This document shows, piece after piece, positions 8,070 through 15,904 of a stretch of 64,000 nucleotides of DNA. The notes beneath the pieces were generated by a model. The model did not search any database. It was not told the DNA's origin and worked only from the letters and a program-made list of their open reading frames with translations. This DNA is from Pseudomonadota bacterium (GTDB taxonomy: Bacteria; Pseudomonadota; Alphaproteobacteria; Reyranellales; Reyranellaceae): positions 1 through 64,000 of the forward strand of contig JAFEBU010000063.1 of NCBI GenBank assembly GCA_018242505.1. Reading direction: 5' to 3'. The translations under genes and the position numbers were made by a program. Positions within the stretch are counted from its first letter, which is position 1. Every line of letters starts with the position of its first letter.

Positions 8070-9257
8070 TCAGACGACCCGGTCGGCGCGCAGCTTCTCT
8101 ATGGCGTCGGGCCCGTAGCCCAGTTCGCGCAGGATCTGGTCGGTGTGCTCGCCGAGCTTGGGCGCCCGGGTCCGGATGGACAGCGGCGTGCGCGAAAGCT
8201 TCACCGGCTCCTGCAGCACCGGCACCGGCTTGTCGGCGCCGGGGAACTCCATCTGGTGGAAGAAGCCCGCCTGCCGGACATGCGGATCGTCGAGCGCCTG
8301 CTGCGGGGTATAGACGGCGCCGGCCGGAATGCGGTTGGCTTCGAGTTCCGCCAGCGCCTCGGCGACGGTGCGGCTGTCGCACCATTTCTGCATGATCGCC
8401 GACAGCGCCTCGCCGTTGTCGCCGCGCGCCAGATCGTCCTTGAAGCGCGGATCCTTGGCCAAGCCCTCGTCGCCCATCAGCTTGCACCAGCGCACGAACA
8501 GCGGCTGGCCGATGGTCATGGCGTAGATCCAGCCGTCCTTGCACTTGAAGGTGTCGGAGGGGCCGGCGGTGAAACCACGGTTGAGCGTGGCGACGCGGTT
8601 GAGGTTGAGCATCGCCTGCTCGATCAGATGCCCATTGCCGATGTTGATGGCCGTCCGCAGCAGCGCCGTTTCGACCTTCTGGCCCTTGCCGGTCTTGGCC
8701 CGATCCATGAGCGCCGCCAGCACGCCGACGGTCGCGAGCAAGGCCGAGCTGAAATCGACATAGGGCATGTTGGCGCGCGTCGGCACCTTGCCGTCGCCCG
8801 ACAGATACATGCCGCCCGACATCGCCTGGCCGATCGTGTCGAAGCCGACGCGCGTGGCATAGGGGCCCTCGGAGCCGAAGGTCGAATTGGTGGCGAGGAT
8901 GATGCGCGGATTGATCGCCGAGATGGCCTCGTAATCGATCCCCATCTTCTTCAGGTCTTCGTAGGGCAGGTTGGCGATCACCACGTCGGAGACCGCGGCC
9001 AGCTTCTTCACGATCTTGCGCCCGGCCGGCTTCATCGGGTTCAGGGTGAGGCCCAGCTTGTTGCGGCCCATCTGGAGGAACATCGCGCCTTCGCCGCCCT
9101 TTGTGACCGGCGTCACCCAGCGGTCCTCGCTGCCTTCGAGCTTCTCGATGCGAATCACCTCGGCGCCGAGGTCGCCCAGCATGGTGCCGCAGAACGGACC
9201 GGCGATATAGCGCCCGAAATCGAGAACGCGGATTCCCTCTAGAACGCCTGGCATCAC
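8070..9257 (-). CDS. CaiB/BaiF family (class III) CoA-transferase
   Basis: 395-aa class III CoA-transferase moving CoA between carboxylates through an enzyme-bound anhydride. Family blocks are RVLDFGRYIAGPFCGTMLGDLGAEVIRIE at the N-terminus, the catalytic aspartate expected at Asp140 (RVGFD), NLPYEDLKKMGIDYE and the C-terminal APKLGEHTDQIL motif. Two in-frame ATG codons open the frame; the first is used. It lies between the cupin gene (19-nt gap) and the SCP2-like gene (1-nt gap). In context it most likely activates the acid imported by TctAB to its CoA ester before lyase cleavage. The CoA donor and acceptor are not identifiable. Confidence 0.92.
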   Translation of the reverse strand: MMPGVLEGIRVLDFGRYIAGPFCGTMLGDLGAEVIRIEKLEGSEDRWVTPVTKGGEGAMFLQMGRNKLGLTLNPMKPAGRKIVKKLAAVSDVVIANLPYEDLKKMGIDYEAISAINPRIILATNSTFGSEGPYATRVGFDTIGQAMSGGMYLSGDGKVPTRANMPYVDFSSALLATVGVLAALMDRAKTGKGQKVETALLRTAINIGNGHLIEQAMLNLNRVATLNRGFTAGPSDTFKCKDGWIYAMTIGQPLFVRWCKLMGDEGLAKDPRFKDDLARGDNGEALSAIMQKWCDSRTVAEALAELEANRIPAGAVYTPQQALDDPHVRQAGFFHQMEFPGADKPVPVLQEPVKLSRTPLSIRTRAPKLGEHTDQILRELGYGPDAIEKLRADRVV

Positions 9258-9276
9258 ACTCTCATTGCAGGAAGGA

Positions 9277-9636
9277 TCAATCGAAGAACATATTCGGCTT
9301 CAGGAAGAACGCCAGCACGAGGCAGCCCTCGTCGGTCCAGGCGTCGTGACGGCTGCCGGCCCGGCGCCAGACATAATCGCCGGCGGTGCAGACACCGTCG
9401 CCGTCGGCGAGCGACCCTTCGAGGACGAAGCTCTGTTCGATGGCGACATGCTCGTGACGCGGCAGGCGTGCGCCGGGCGCCCAGCGCATCAGCACGGTCG
9501 ACATGCCGGTCGCCTTGTCCTCCATTAGCGTCTTGGCCTCGATGCCGGGAAAACGGGTCGGCATCCATGGCAGGCCGGCGACATTGACATAGGTCGAGTC
9601 CTGCACGAGGCCGGCAGGACTCGCCCCGGCGTTCAC
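9277..9636 (-). CDS. Cupin-domain protein
   Basis: 119-aa single-cupin protein. The metal-ligand pattern is visible as HEHVAIEQ in motif 1 and a later His in GSRHDAWT of motif 2, with the expected G-D-Y-V-W strand between them. Start is GTG 9636, whose last two bases overlap the stop of the lyase gene as GTGA. That gives tight translational coupling and fixes the start more firmly than any upstream codon. In the tctB operon a small cupin could be an isomerase, decarboxylase, dioxygenase or sensor for the pathway substrate. The sequence does not decide between these. Confidence 0.8.
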   Translation of the reverse strand: MNAGASPAGLVQDSTYVNVAGLPWMPTRFPGIEAKTLMEDKATGMSTVLMRWAPGARLPRHEHVAIEQSFVLEGSLADGDGVCTAGDYVWRRAGSRHDAWTDEGCLVLAFFLKPNMFFD

Positions 9637-10601
9637 GCCGCGGCTTTCTGCGCCGCTCGTTGCTTGGCGGCGCTGAGGGTGCCTCCGCGCATCACGTGGC
9701 CGGGCAGGGGACGGCCGACAACTTGCTCGGCGAGCTTGGCCACCTCGATCAGGTGCTCGACATCGAGTCCGGTCTCGACCCCCATCTCCTCGCACATGAA
9801 GGCGAAGTCCTCGGTGCAGATGTTGCCGGCGGCGCCGTCCGTGGCCGCGAACGGGCAACCGCCGAGGCCGGCGATCGAGGCATCGAAATCGGTGACGCCC
9901 AGCCGCAGCCCGGCATAAGCCGCCGGGAGGCCGGTGCCGCGCGTGTCGTGCAGGTGCAGCGACACCTCGAGCTCAGGCCACTTGCTGCGGACGGCGTCGA
10001 TCAGGCGCTCGACCGAAAGCGGCGTCGCCCACCCCATGGCATCGGTGAGCTTAATGCCCTTGAGCTCGAAGCCGGCCAGCTCGGCTTCGTCGAGGACCTG
10101 CTGGCAGCGCTGCAGGATCAGCTCGGTCGAGAGGGCGCCTTCGTAGTTGCAGCCGAAGGCGCCCAGCACGACGCCCCATTTCACCGGCATGCCGCGGTCC
10201 TTGAAGGTCTTGAGCGACAGGCGCTGCTCGACCAGCGAATCGGCGACCGACTTGCCGATGTTCTTGCGGGAGAAAGTCTCCGACGCGGTGATGCGCACGC
10301 TGCCCTCGACATCGAGCGGCCCGCGCAATGCGCGCTCCAGCCCCTGCTGGTTGAGATAAAGGGCGCTGTAGTGAATGCCAGGCTTGCGATGGATCGCCGC
10401 CGCGACCTCCTCTGCGTCGGCCATGGTCGGCACGCGCTTGGGATTGACATAGGAGACGCAGGCGATGTGCGTGAGCCCGGTTTCCGCCAGGGCCTCGATC
10501 AGGCGGACCTTGTCGGCGACCGGGATCATCCTCTTTTCCGACTGGAAACCTTCGCGAGGGCCTTCCTCGTTGATGGTCACGCGCTTGGGCAGGTCGGACA
10601 T
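9633..10601 (-). CDS. Hydroxymethylglutaryl-CoA lyase-like enzyme
   Basis: 322-aa HMGL-like TIM-barrel lyase, predicted to cleave a 3-hydroxyacyl-CoA by retro-Claisen reaction. Landmarks are GPREGFQ (14-20), SLHLHDT with metal ligands H216 and H218, the glycine-rich loop with Cys249 (GLGGCPFA) and Asn260. The known metal-binding Asp of authentic HMG-CoA lyases (Arg-Asp in GPRDGLQ) is Glu17 here, which suggests a divergent subfamily with another substrate. It sits 21 nt after tctA and overlaps the cupin gene. Together with the CoA-transferase it could convert an imported hydroxy-acid to acetyl-CoA and a keto acid; true HMG-CoA lyase activity is possible. Confidence 0.85.
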   Translation of the reverse strand: MSDLPKRVTINEEGPREGFQSEKRMIPVADKVRLIEALAETGLTHIACVSYVNPKRVPTMADAEEVAAAIHRKPGIHYSALYLNQQGLERALRGPLDVEGSVRITASETFSRKNIGKSVADSLVEQRLSLKTFKDRGMPVKWGVVLGAFGCNYEGALSTELILQRCQQVLDEAELAGFELKGIKLTDAMGWATPLSVERLIDAVRSKWPELEVSLHLHDTRGTGLPAAYAGLRLGVTDFDASIAGLGGCPFAATDGAAGNICTEDFAFMCEEMGVETGLDVEHLIEVAKLAEQVVGRPLPGHVMRGGTLSAAKQRAAQKAAA

Positions 10602-10622
10602 GGCAATTACTCCTTCTGCGGA

Positions 10623-12128
10623 TCAGCCTTCTTCTTCCTGGAACGCTTCCTCGCGAGCCCGCTTGATGCTCGGCAGCGCCATAAGCAGAAGCAGGATGGC
10701 AGTGGCGATCAACAGGCCAAGGCTGATCGGCCTTTGAATGAACACCGACGGATCGCCACGCGAAAGCAGCATGGCGCGTCGGAAATACTCCTCCATCTGC
10801 GGCCCGAGCACCAGCCCCAGCAGGAAGGGCGCGCCCTCGCAGCCGAGCCGCGAAAAGATGTAGCCCATGACGCCGAAGATCGCGACCTGATACACGTGGA
10901 AGGTACTGTTCGCGAGACTATAGGCGCCGATGGAGCAGAACAGCAGGATCGCTGGCGCCAGGAAGCGATAAGGCACGGTCAGCAGCTTCACCCACATGCC
11001 GATCATCGGCAGGTTGATGACGACCAGCATCAGATTGCCGATCCACATCGAGGCGATCATGCCCCAGAACAGGTCGGGCTTCTTGATCATGACCTCGGGG
11101 CCGGGCTGGATGCCCTGGATGATCATGGCGCCGACCATCAAGGCCATGACCGCGTTCGACGGAATGCCGAGCGTCAGCATCGGGATGAACGATGTCTGCG
11201 CCGCCGCATTGTTCGCCGATTCGGGCGCCGCCACGCCTTCCACCGCACCCTTGCCGAATTTTCCGGGAGTCCGGGAGATCCTCTTCTCGAGCGTGTAGGA
11301 GGAGAACGCGGCCAGCGTCGGGCCGCCGCCGGGCAGCACGCCGAGGATCGAGCCGAGCCCGGTTCCCCGGATGACGGCTGGAATCGCCTGGCGCATCTCC
11401 TCGCGGGTGGGCCACAGCGACGACACCTTGATCGCGCCGGACCGTGTCATCCGCCGTTCGAGGTTGACCACGATCTCGGCGATGCCGAACAGGCCCATGG
11501 CGATCGGCGCGAAATCGATGCCGTCGCTGAGTTCCGGAATGTCAAAAGTGAACCGCTGGGCGCCGGTATTGACGTCGGTGCCGACCAGCCCGAACAAAAG
11601 GCCGAGGAACACCATGGCGATCGCCTTCACGACCGAGCCGCTCGCCAGGACGACGGCGGCGACGAGGCCGAGCGCCATCAGCGAGCAATAGTCGGACGGC
11701 CCGAATTTCTGCGCCATCACGGTCAGGGGTTCGGCGAACAGCACGATGATGATCGTGCCGACGGTGCCGGCGAAGAAGGAGCCCACCGCTGAGATCGACA
11801 GGGCCGCACCCGCGCGTCCGTTGCGGGCCATCTGGTAGCCGTCGATACAGGTCACCACCGACGAGGCTTCGCCGGGCAGATTGACCAGGATCGACGTCGT
11901 CGAACCACCATACGCGGCGCCGTAGTAGATGCCCGCCAGCATGATGAGCGCGGCCGTGGGTGGCAGATGGAACGTGATCGGCAGCAGCATGGCGATCGTC
12001 GCCACCGGCCCGATGCCCGGCAGCACGCCGATCAGCGTGCCCACCATGCAGCCGATGAAGGCATAGAGCAGGTTCTGCAGGGAGAAGGCGACCGAGAAGC
12101 CCAGCGCGAGATGGTCAAGCATGGCCAT
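10623..12128 (-). CDS. tctA: Tripartite tricarboxylate transporter, large permease TctA
   Basis: 501-aa polytopic inner-membrane protein, the large permease of a TTT-family secondary transporter for carboxylates. The conserved TctA signature is clear: GVLPGIGPVATIAMLLP, GIYYGAAYGGSTTSILVNLPGE and, in the second half, GVLPGGGPTLAAF plus APESANNAAAQTSFIPMLTLGIPSN. About 11-12 hydrophobic segments are expected. Start is ATG 12128 because GGAG lies 9 nt upstream; an ATG at 12143 overlapping the end of tctB is possible. It works with TctB and a periplasmic TctC receptor. No tctC lies in this operon; the nearest is 8 kb away at 20950. Confidence 0.93.
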   Translation of the reverse strand: MAMLDHLALGFSVAFSLQNLLYAFIGCMVGTLIGVLPGIGPVATIAMLLPITFHLPPTAALIMLAGIYYGAAYGGSTTSILVNLPGEASSVVTCIDGYQMARNGRAGAALSISAVGSFFAGTVGTIIIVLFAEPLTVMAQKFGPSDYCSLMALGLVAAVVLASGSVVKAIAMVFLGLLFGLVGTDVNTGAQRFTFDIPELSDGIDFAPIAMGLFGIAEIVVNLERRMTRSGAIKVSSLWPTREEMRQAIPAVIRGTGLGSILGVLPGGGPTLAAFSSYTLEKRISRTPGKFGKGAVEGVAAPESANNAAAQTSFIPMLTLGIPSNAVMALMVGAMIIQGIQPGPEVMIKKPDLFWGMIASMWIGNLMLVVINLPMIGMWVKLLTVPYRFLAPAILLFCSIGAYSLANSTFHVYQVAIFGVMGYIFSRLGCEGAPFLLGLVLGPQMEEYFRRAMLLSRGDPSVFIQRPISLGLLIATAILLLLMALPSIKRAREEAFQEEEG

Positions 12129-12129
12129 T

Positions 12130-12579
12130 TCACCAAACTCCATTCAGGACGGTGATGTTCATGCCGAGGCCGACCTTGAACACGAGGATGCAAAGAATCG
12201 CCAGGACCACGATGTTGCCGAGGACCTCCACCAGCTTGAATTCGCTGCCGCCGAGCGACGTGAGCAAGACCAGGACGACCAGCGACGGGAGCAGGCCTGT
12301 CGTCTCGAACAGCAATCCAAAGGCGATGATGCCAATGGTCACCATCACGATCGGACGTAGCTGCGGGGCTTCGACCAGTTCACCGCCCTTGAGCAATGCG
12401 AAACCGGCGATGATCAAGCCGAGCACCAGCAGGATATAGGCCAGCATGTTCGGGACATAGCCCGGCCCCATGCGTACCGCGGTCCCGACCGCGAGATTTC
12501 GGCCGAAGTAGATGGTCACCAGGCCGAAGGCGATGAACATCACCCCGGACAAGAAGTCCTTGCTTAGGAACCGGTTCAA
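12130..12579 (-). CDS. tctB: Tripartite tricarboxylate transporter, small subunit TctB
   Basis: 149-aa membrane protein with four hydrophobic segments, as expected for the small TctB subunit of a TTT transporter. The first begins DFLSGVMFIAFGLVTIYFGRNL, followed by the typical GTAVRMGPGYVPNMLAYIL motif. TTG at 12579 is chosen as start because GGGGAGG sits 5 nt upstream; the upstream ATG at 12624 would add an unconserved arginine-rich leader. It overlaps or abuts tctA and heads the seven-gene minus-strand operon. The upstream region holds operator-like repeats. Confidence 0.85.
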   Translation of the reverse strand: MNRFLSKDFLSGVMFIAFGLVTIYFGRNLAVGTAVRMGPGYVPNMLAYILLVLGLIIAGFALLKGGELVEAPQLRPIVMVTIGIIAFGLLFETTGLLPSLVVLVLLTSLGGSEFKLVEVLGNIVVLAILCILVFKVGLGMNITVLNGVW

Positions 12580-12950
12580 ACAACGCCTCCCCGTAGCACT
12601 CGCATTCCAATTTCTTGGGCCCAACAGGCCAGCCTGTCTTGTCTTCAGATAACCACAAGTTCTTCAGATAACCACAAGTCGGCCGGTCCGCCCAAGCGCC
12701 AAGTTGAGTCCGGCATCGAGATGTGGAGATTCCAATTACGGTGTTCTCGTCGTCTTTTTCGGCCAGTGGACTGCGTGAGGCCACTCTTTATGTATCCTGA
12801 ATATGTCCTGACGCCTTTCCCCTTCATTTTGCACTGAAGCATCCGGAAGATCGGTCTTCCGACCGGCGGTTACCCTGGCTTCGGCGTGTTGCACGCCCGC
12901 CACGGGACGAGCACACTCCGGTCGGGTAAACGCTCGTTCAGGAGCTCTTG
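12580..12950. promoter_or_regulatory. Divergent control region with tandem and inverted repeats
   Basis: About 370 bases between the divergent tctB operon and the APH-like kinase gene, with no gene seen. It contains the inverted repeat ACAGGC-CA-GCCTGT (12624-12637), a perfect 19-bp tandem duplication (12642-12660 and 12661-12679), and a 6-bp hairpin GGAAGA-TCGG-TCTTCC (12845-12860). The repeats closest to tctB could be operators for a regulator of that operon. The TetR gene encoded divergently at 14027 is a candidate regulator; this is inference. Confidence 0.45.
12642..12679. repeat. Perfect 2 x 19-bp tandem duplication
   Basis: The unit TCTTCAGATAACCACAAGT occurs twice in direct succession with no mismatch, about 63 bp upstream of the tctB start. 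Perfect identity suggests a recent duplication or a selected pair of binding sites. Confidence 0.95.
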
Positions 12951-14030
12951 GTGGCGCGAAAAGGCTCGGAATATATTGGCACAATGGCGGTGCAGGAGAA
13001 GCACCGCTTCGATCCCCAGCCCCTGGCCCGCTTCATGGCGGCCGAGGTTGCGGGCTTCGTCGAGCCGCTGCAGGTCGAGCAGTTCAAGGGCGGGCAATCG
13101 AACCCGACCTACCGTCTGTCCGACGGCGCCGGCCGTCGCTACGTGCTGCGCCGCAAGCCGCCGGGCAAGCTGCTGCCCTCGGCTCACGCCGTCGACCGCG
13201 AGTTCCGCGTCATCTCGGCCTTGAACAAGACCGACGTGCCGACGCCCCGCGCCTACGCGCTGTGCGAGGACGAGAGCATCGTGGGCACCGCGTTCTACAT
13301 CATGGAATATTGCGACGGCCGCGTGCTTTGGGATCCATTGCTGCCCGAAGTCGCCAAGGAGGATCGGGGCGCGATCTACCAGGCGAAGATCGAAACGCTC
13401 GCCAAGCTGCATGCCGTCGACTACGTCGCGCTGGGCCTGGCTGATTTCGGCCGTCCGGGCAGCTATGTCGCGCGTCAGATCTCGCGCTGGGGCAAGCAGT
13501 ACAAGGCGTCGGAGACGGAGAAGATCGAGGCCATGGACAGGCTCCTCGATTGGTTGCCGGCCCACCTCCCGGCAGGCGATGAAACCGTGCTGGTGCACGG
13601 CGACTACCGTCTCGACAACATGATCTACCACGCCACCGAGCCAAAGGTGCTGGGCGTTATCGATTGGGAGATCTCGACGCTGGGCGATCCGTTGGCGGAG
13701 CTGTCCTATCTCTGCATGCTGTGGCGAACGCCCAAGAATTGGGGCGGCCTCGCCGGCCACGATCTCGCGGACCTCGGCCTGCCGACGGAACAGGAGATGG
13801 TTGCCCGCTATTGCGATCTGTCAAAACGGGCCATGCCCGATCCTGCTCTCTGGGAATTCTACATGGCCTACAACCTCTTCCGCGTGTCGTGCATCCGCCA
13901 GGGCGTCTACGCACGCTCGCTCGACGGCACGGCATCGAACGTCCGCGCCAGCGAATCGGGCAAGCTGGTGCGGCCGGCCGCCGATCTCGCCTGGAAGCTG
14001 GTGCGCGACATGGCGGGGGCGGGACAATGA
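12951..14030 (+). CDS. APH-family phosphotransferase (ACAD10-like kinase domain)
   Basis: 359-aa protein of the aminoglycoside-phosphotransferase-like kinase superfamily, cytoplasmic. Visible motifs are a nucleotide-binding opening (FKGGQSNPTYRL), a lysine in YVLRRKPPG, the Brenner catalytic loop HGDYRLDN near residue 217 and the metal-binding VIDWE near 237. Alphaproteobacterial members of this type are commonly linked to acyl-CoA dehydrogenases and resemble the kinase part of ACAD10, which acts in lipid catabolism. GTG 12951 has GGAG 6 nt upstream and is preferred; ATG 12984 is an alternative. Its stop overlaps the next start as ATGA, coupling it to the TetR gene. Substrate unknown; an antibiotic-resistance role is not implied. 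Confidence 0.82.
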   Translation: MARKGSEYIGTMAVQEKHRFDPQPLARFMAAEVAGFVEPLQVEQFKGGQSNPTYRLSDGAGRRYVLRRKPPGKLLPSAHAVDREFRVISALNKTDVPTPRAYALCEDESIVGTAFYIMEYCDGRVLWDPLLPEVAKEDRGAIYQAKIETLAKLHAVDYVALGLADFGRPGSYVARQISRWGKQYKASETEKIEAMDRLLDWLPAHLPAGDETVLVHGDYRLDNMIYHATEPKVLGVIDWEISTLGDPLAELSYLCMLWRTPKNWGGLAGHDLADLGLPTEQEMVARYCDLSKRAMPDPALWEFYMAYNLFRVSCIRQGVYARSLDGTASNVRASESGKLVRPAADLAWKLVRDMAGAGQ

Positions 14031-14683
14031 CCAAACGCAAGACCTTGCGGTCCGCCGTTGCGGCGGTGATCGAGCGCGAGGGAAGGCCGCCGGTCGAGGC
14101 GATCCGCTCCGCTGCCTTCCGTCAGTTCGCCGAGCGCGGCTACCCGGTCGTGACGGTGCGCGACATCATGAAGGCCTGCGGGCTGACGCAGGGCGCGCTG
14201 TACAACCACTTCCGGTCGAAGGATGAGTTGCTGCACGACATCATCACCTCGACCCAGGCCGAGCTGGAACGGATCTGCCAACAGGCGGTGGCCGAGGCGG
14301 GCGACGATCCGAGCGCCAAGCTCGCGGCCTTCGTGCGCGCCTATGTCATGCGCCACTGCCGGCTGAGGGTCGAGGCGCTGGTTGCCAACCGCGAGATCAG
14401 CTGGCTGGACACGAGCCGCGTCGCCGATATCCGCCGCTCCCGGCGGGCGATCCGCGACGTGCTGGTGGGCGTCCTGGTCCAGGGCGTCGAGAAGGGCGTG
14501 TTTGATCCGCCCAAGGTCGACGGCCACGAAGATCTCAAGGCAATAGCGATGGCCCTGCTGGACCAGTGCACCCACGTCTCGATGTGGTACGGTCCGGGAG
14601 GCCGCCTGGCCGAGGAGCAGATGGCTGCCCTCTATGCGGAGATGGCGTTGCGCACGGTGGGGGCGAAGCGGCCGGCCGGTTGA
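14027..14683 (+). CDS. TetR family transcriptional regulator
   Basis: 218-aa TetR-type repressor. The N-terminal helix-turn-helix is clear: AAFRQFAERGYPVVTVRDIM, then the recognition region CGLTQGALYNHFRSKDELL at about residues 48-66. The variable C-terminal domain would bind an effector, probably an acyl-CoA or a related acid given the surroundings. The start codon overlaps the kinase stop (ATGA), so it is co-translated with the kinase. Plausible targets are the divergent control region at 12580-12950 and its own operon. These regulatory links are inferred from position. Confidence 0.9.
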   Translation: MTKRKTLRSAVAAVIEREGRPPVEAIRSAAFRQFAERGYPVVTVRDIMKACGLTQGALYNHFRSKDELLHDIITSTQAELERICQQAVAEAGDDPSAKLAAFVRAYVMRHCRLRVEALVANREISWLDTSRVADIRRSRRAIRDVLVGVLVQGVEKGVFDPPKVDGHEDLKAIAMALLDQCTHVSMWYGPGGRLAEEQMAALYAEMALRTVGAKRPAG

Positions 14684-14714
14684 GGGGTGCTCATTGAGGA
14701 AGGGAAGCGTCCGC

Positions 14715-15482
14715 ATGTCGATGCGCGCCGCGGCGCTTGCCGTCGTCTTGCTGGTCGTCGCCTGTACGCCTCCGTCGAACGATCTGCCGCCGTCGGCGGC
14801 GCCCATGGCCAGCCGGCCGGCTTTGGCAGGGCCGGTCGCCCGCGTGCCGGCTTCGGGGTGGCATGCGATGCTGGTGGGCGGCGACGACAGCAGTCCCGCT
14901 TTCGACAATGCTGTGGACACGCTACGCGAGCGGCTGGGGTCGCTCGGTGTGAAGACCATCCGGGCCTTCACGGCCGATCGCGCATCAGGCGCCAGCCTCG
15001 CCACGTCGACGAATGTCCGGGAAGGGCTCAGGACCGTGGGCGGCGACGCCTGCTTCGTCTACATCACCAGCCACGGCGAGCCGCGCGGCTTCTTCCTGCG
15101 GGCCGACCAGCGCATCTTCGGTCCGGCGGTGCTCGACCGCGCCCTGACGGAAAGCTGCGGCGGGGTGCCCACCGTGCTGGTGGTTTCCGCCTGCCACAGC
15201 GGCGCCTTCATCAACGACGCAACGCGTCAGCCCAATCGCATCATCCTGACCGCCGCCGCCATCGATCGCACCAGCTTCGGCTGCGGCGCCGACGACGACT
15301 ACACATATTATGACCAGTGTTTCCTGCAGCAGCTCGACACGGCCCGCACCTGGCGCGAGGTGTCGTCGAGGACGACGTCCTGCGTCGAGCGGCTCGAGCG
15401 CCAACTCGGCGTACGGCAGGAGTCGCGGCCGCAGGCCTTCTTCGGCGCGGCGGTCGCGAATCTGCGTCTGCCGGGCCGGTAA
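14715..15482 (+). CDS. Peptidase C13 (legumain/caspase-fold) lipoprotein
   Basis: 255-aa exported protein. It starts with a short hydrophobic signal ending in a lipobox (LVVAC) that would lipidate Cys17, then a proline/alanine-rich linker of about 25 residues. The mature domain shows the caspase-hemoglobinase fold pattern of family C13: VGGDDSSPAFDNAVDTLRERL, then the His of the dyad at H120 in YITSHGEP and the Cys at C160 in VSACHSG. Both dyad residues are intact, so it may be an active cysteine peptidase anchored in the envelope. Start is ATG 14715, preceded by GGAAGGGAAG. The stop is one base from the convergent RidA stop. Substrate unknown. Confidence 0.8.
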   Translation: MSMRAAALAVVLLVVACTPPSNDLPPSAAPMASRPALAGPVARVPASGWHAMLVGGDDSSPAFDNAVDTLRERLGSLGVKTIRAFTADRASGASLATSTNVREGLRTVGGDACFVYITSHGEPRGFFLRADQRIFGPAVLDRALTESCGGVPTVLVVSACHSGAFINDATRQPNRIILTAAAIDRTSFGCGADDDYTYYDQCFLQQLDTARTWREVSSRTTSCVERLERQLGVRQESRPQAFFGAAVANLRLPGR

Positions 15483-15483
15483 G

Positions 15484-15873
15484 CTACCCGCCGATCACCG
15501 CGACGAAGTCGCAGGTGAGATGGGTGGGGCTGTTGGCGCCGAGGGTGAGGGTGTGGCGCGCGGGCCGCGCATCGGCATCGGGAAACATCTTGGACCATTC
15601 GCCGTTCAGCGCCTTGCGGCCGGTTGCCGGGTCCTTCATCCAGAAATTGACCTTGATGATGTCGTCGACCGTGCCGCCGGCCGCCTCGACGCAGAGCCTG
15701 ATCTGCTTGAAGACATTGACGACCTGCCCGTCGAGATCTGCCGGCATGGGACCACCCGCCGGATCGCGGCCGCTGATCACGCTCGACATCAGGATGTTGC
15801 CGATCCGGCTCGCATTGGGGATCGGGTTCTCGTGCTTGAAGCCGGGATAGTTGATGCTCTTGCGCCTGGCCAT
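15484..15873 (-). CDS. RidA/YjgF/YER057c/UK114 family protein
   Basis: 129-aa RidA-superfamily protein, normally a trimeric enamine/imine deaminase that removes reactive 2-aminoacrylate-type intermediates. The family pattern is visible: NASRIGNILMSS near the start, a central VVNVFKQIRLCVEAAGGTVDDIIKVNFWMKD, and the arginine in ARPARHTLTLG. The usual glutamate near the C-terminus is not evident (LTCDFVAV), so it may belong to a divergent subgroup without RidA deaminase activity. It follows the binding-protein gene 31 nt downstream on the same strand and ends one base from the convergent C13 lipoprotein gene. Confidence 0.85.
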   Translation of the reverse strand: MARRKSINYPGFKHENPIPNASRIGNILMSSVISGRDPAGGPMPADLDGQVVNVFKQIRLCVEAAGGTVDDIIKVNFWMKDPATGRKALNGEWSKMFPDADARPARHTLTLGANSPTHLTCDFVAVIGG

Positions 15874-15904
15874 TGCGTGCTTCTCCTGTTGCGATCCTTG
15901 TCCA

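Noticed and set aside
12624..12637. Second MITE terminus (shares CCAGCCTGTC with 6831-6840)
   Set aside because: Only about 10 bases match and no partner end was found nearby; it is better read as an operator-like palindrome.
12951..14030. Aminoglycoside resistance gene
   Set aside because: The fold is APH-like, but sequence style and context match ACAD10-like metabolic kinases; no sign of an antibiotic-resistance cassette.
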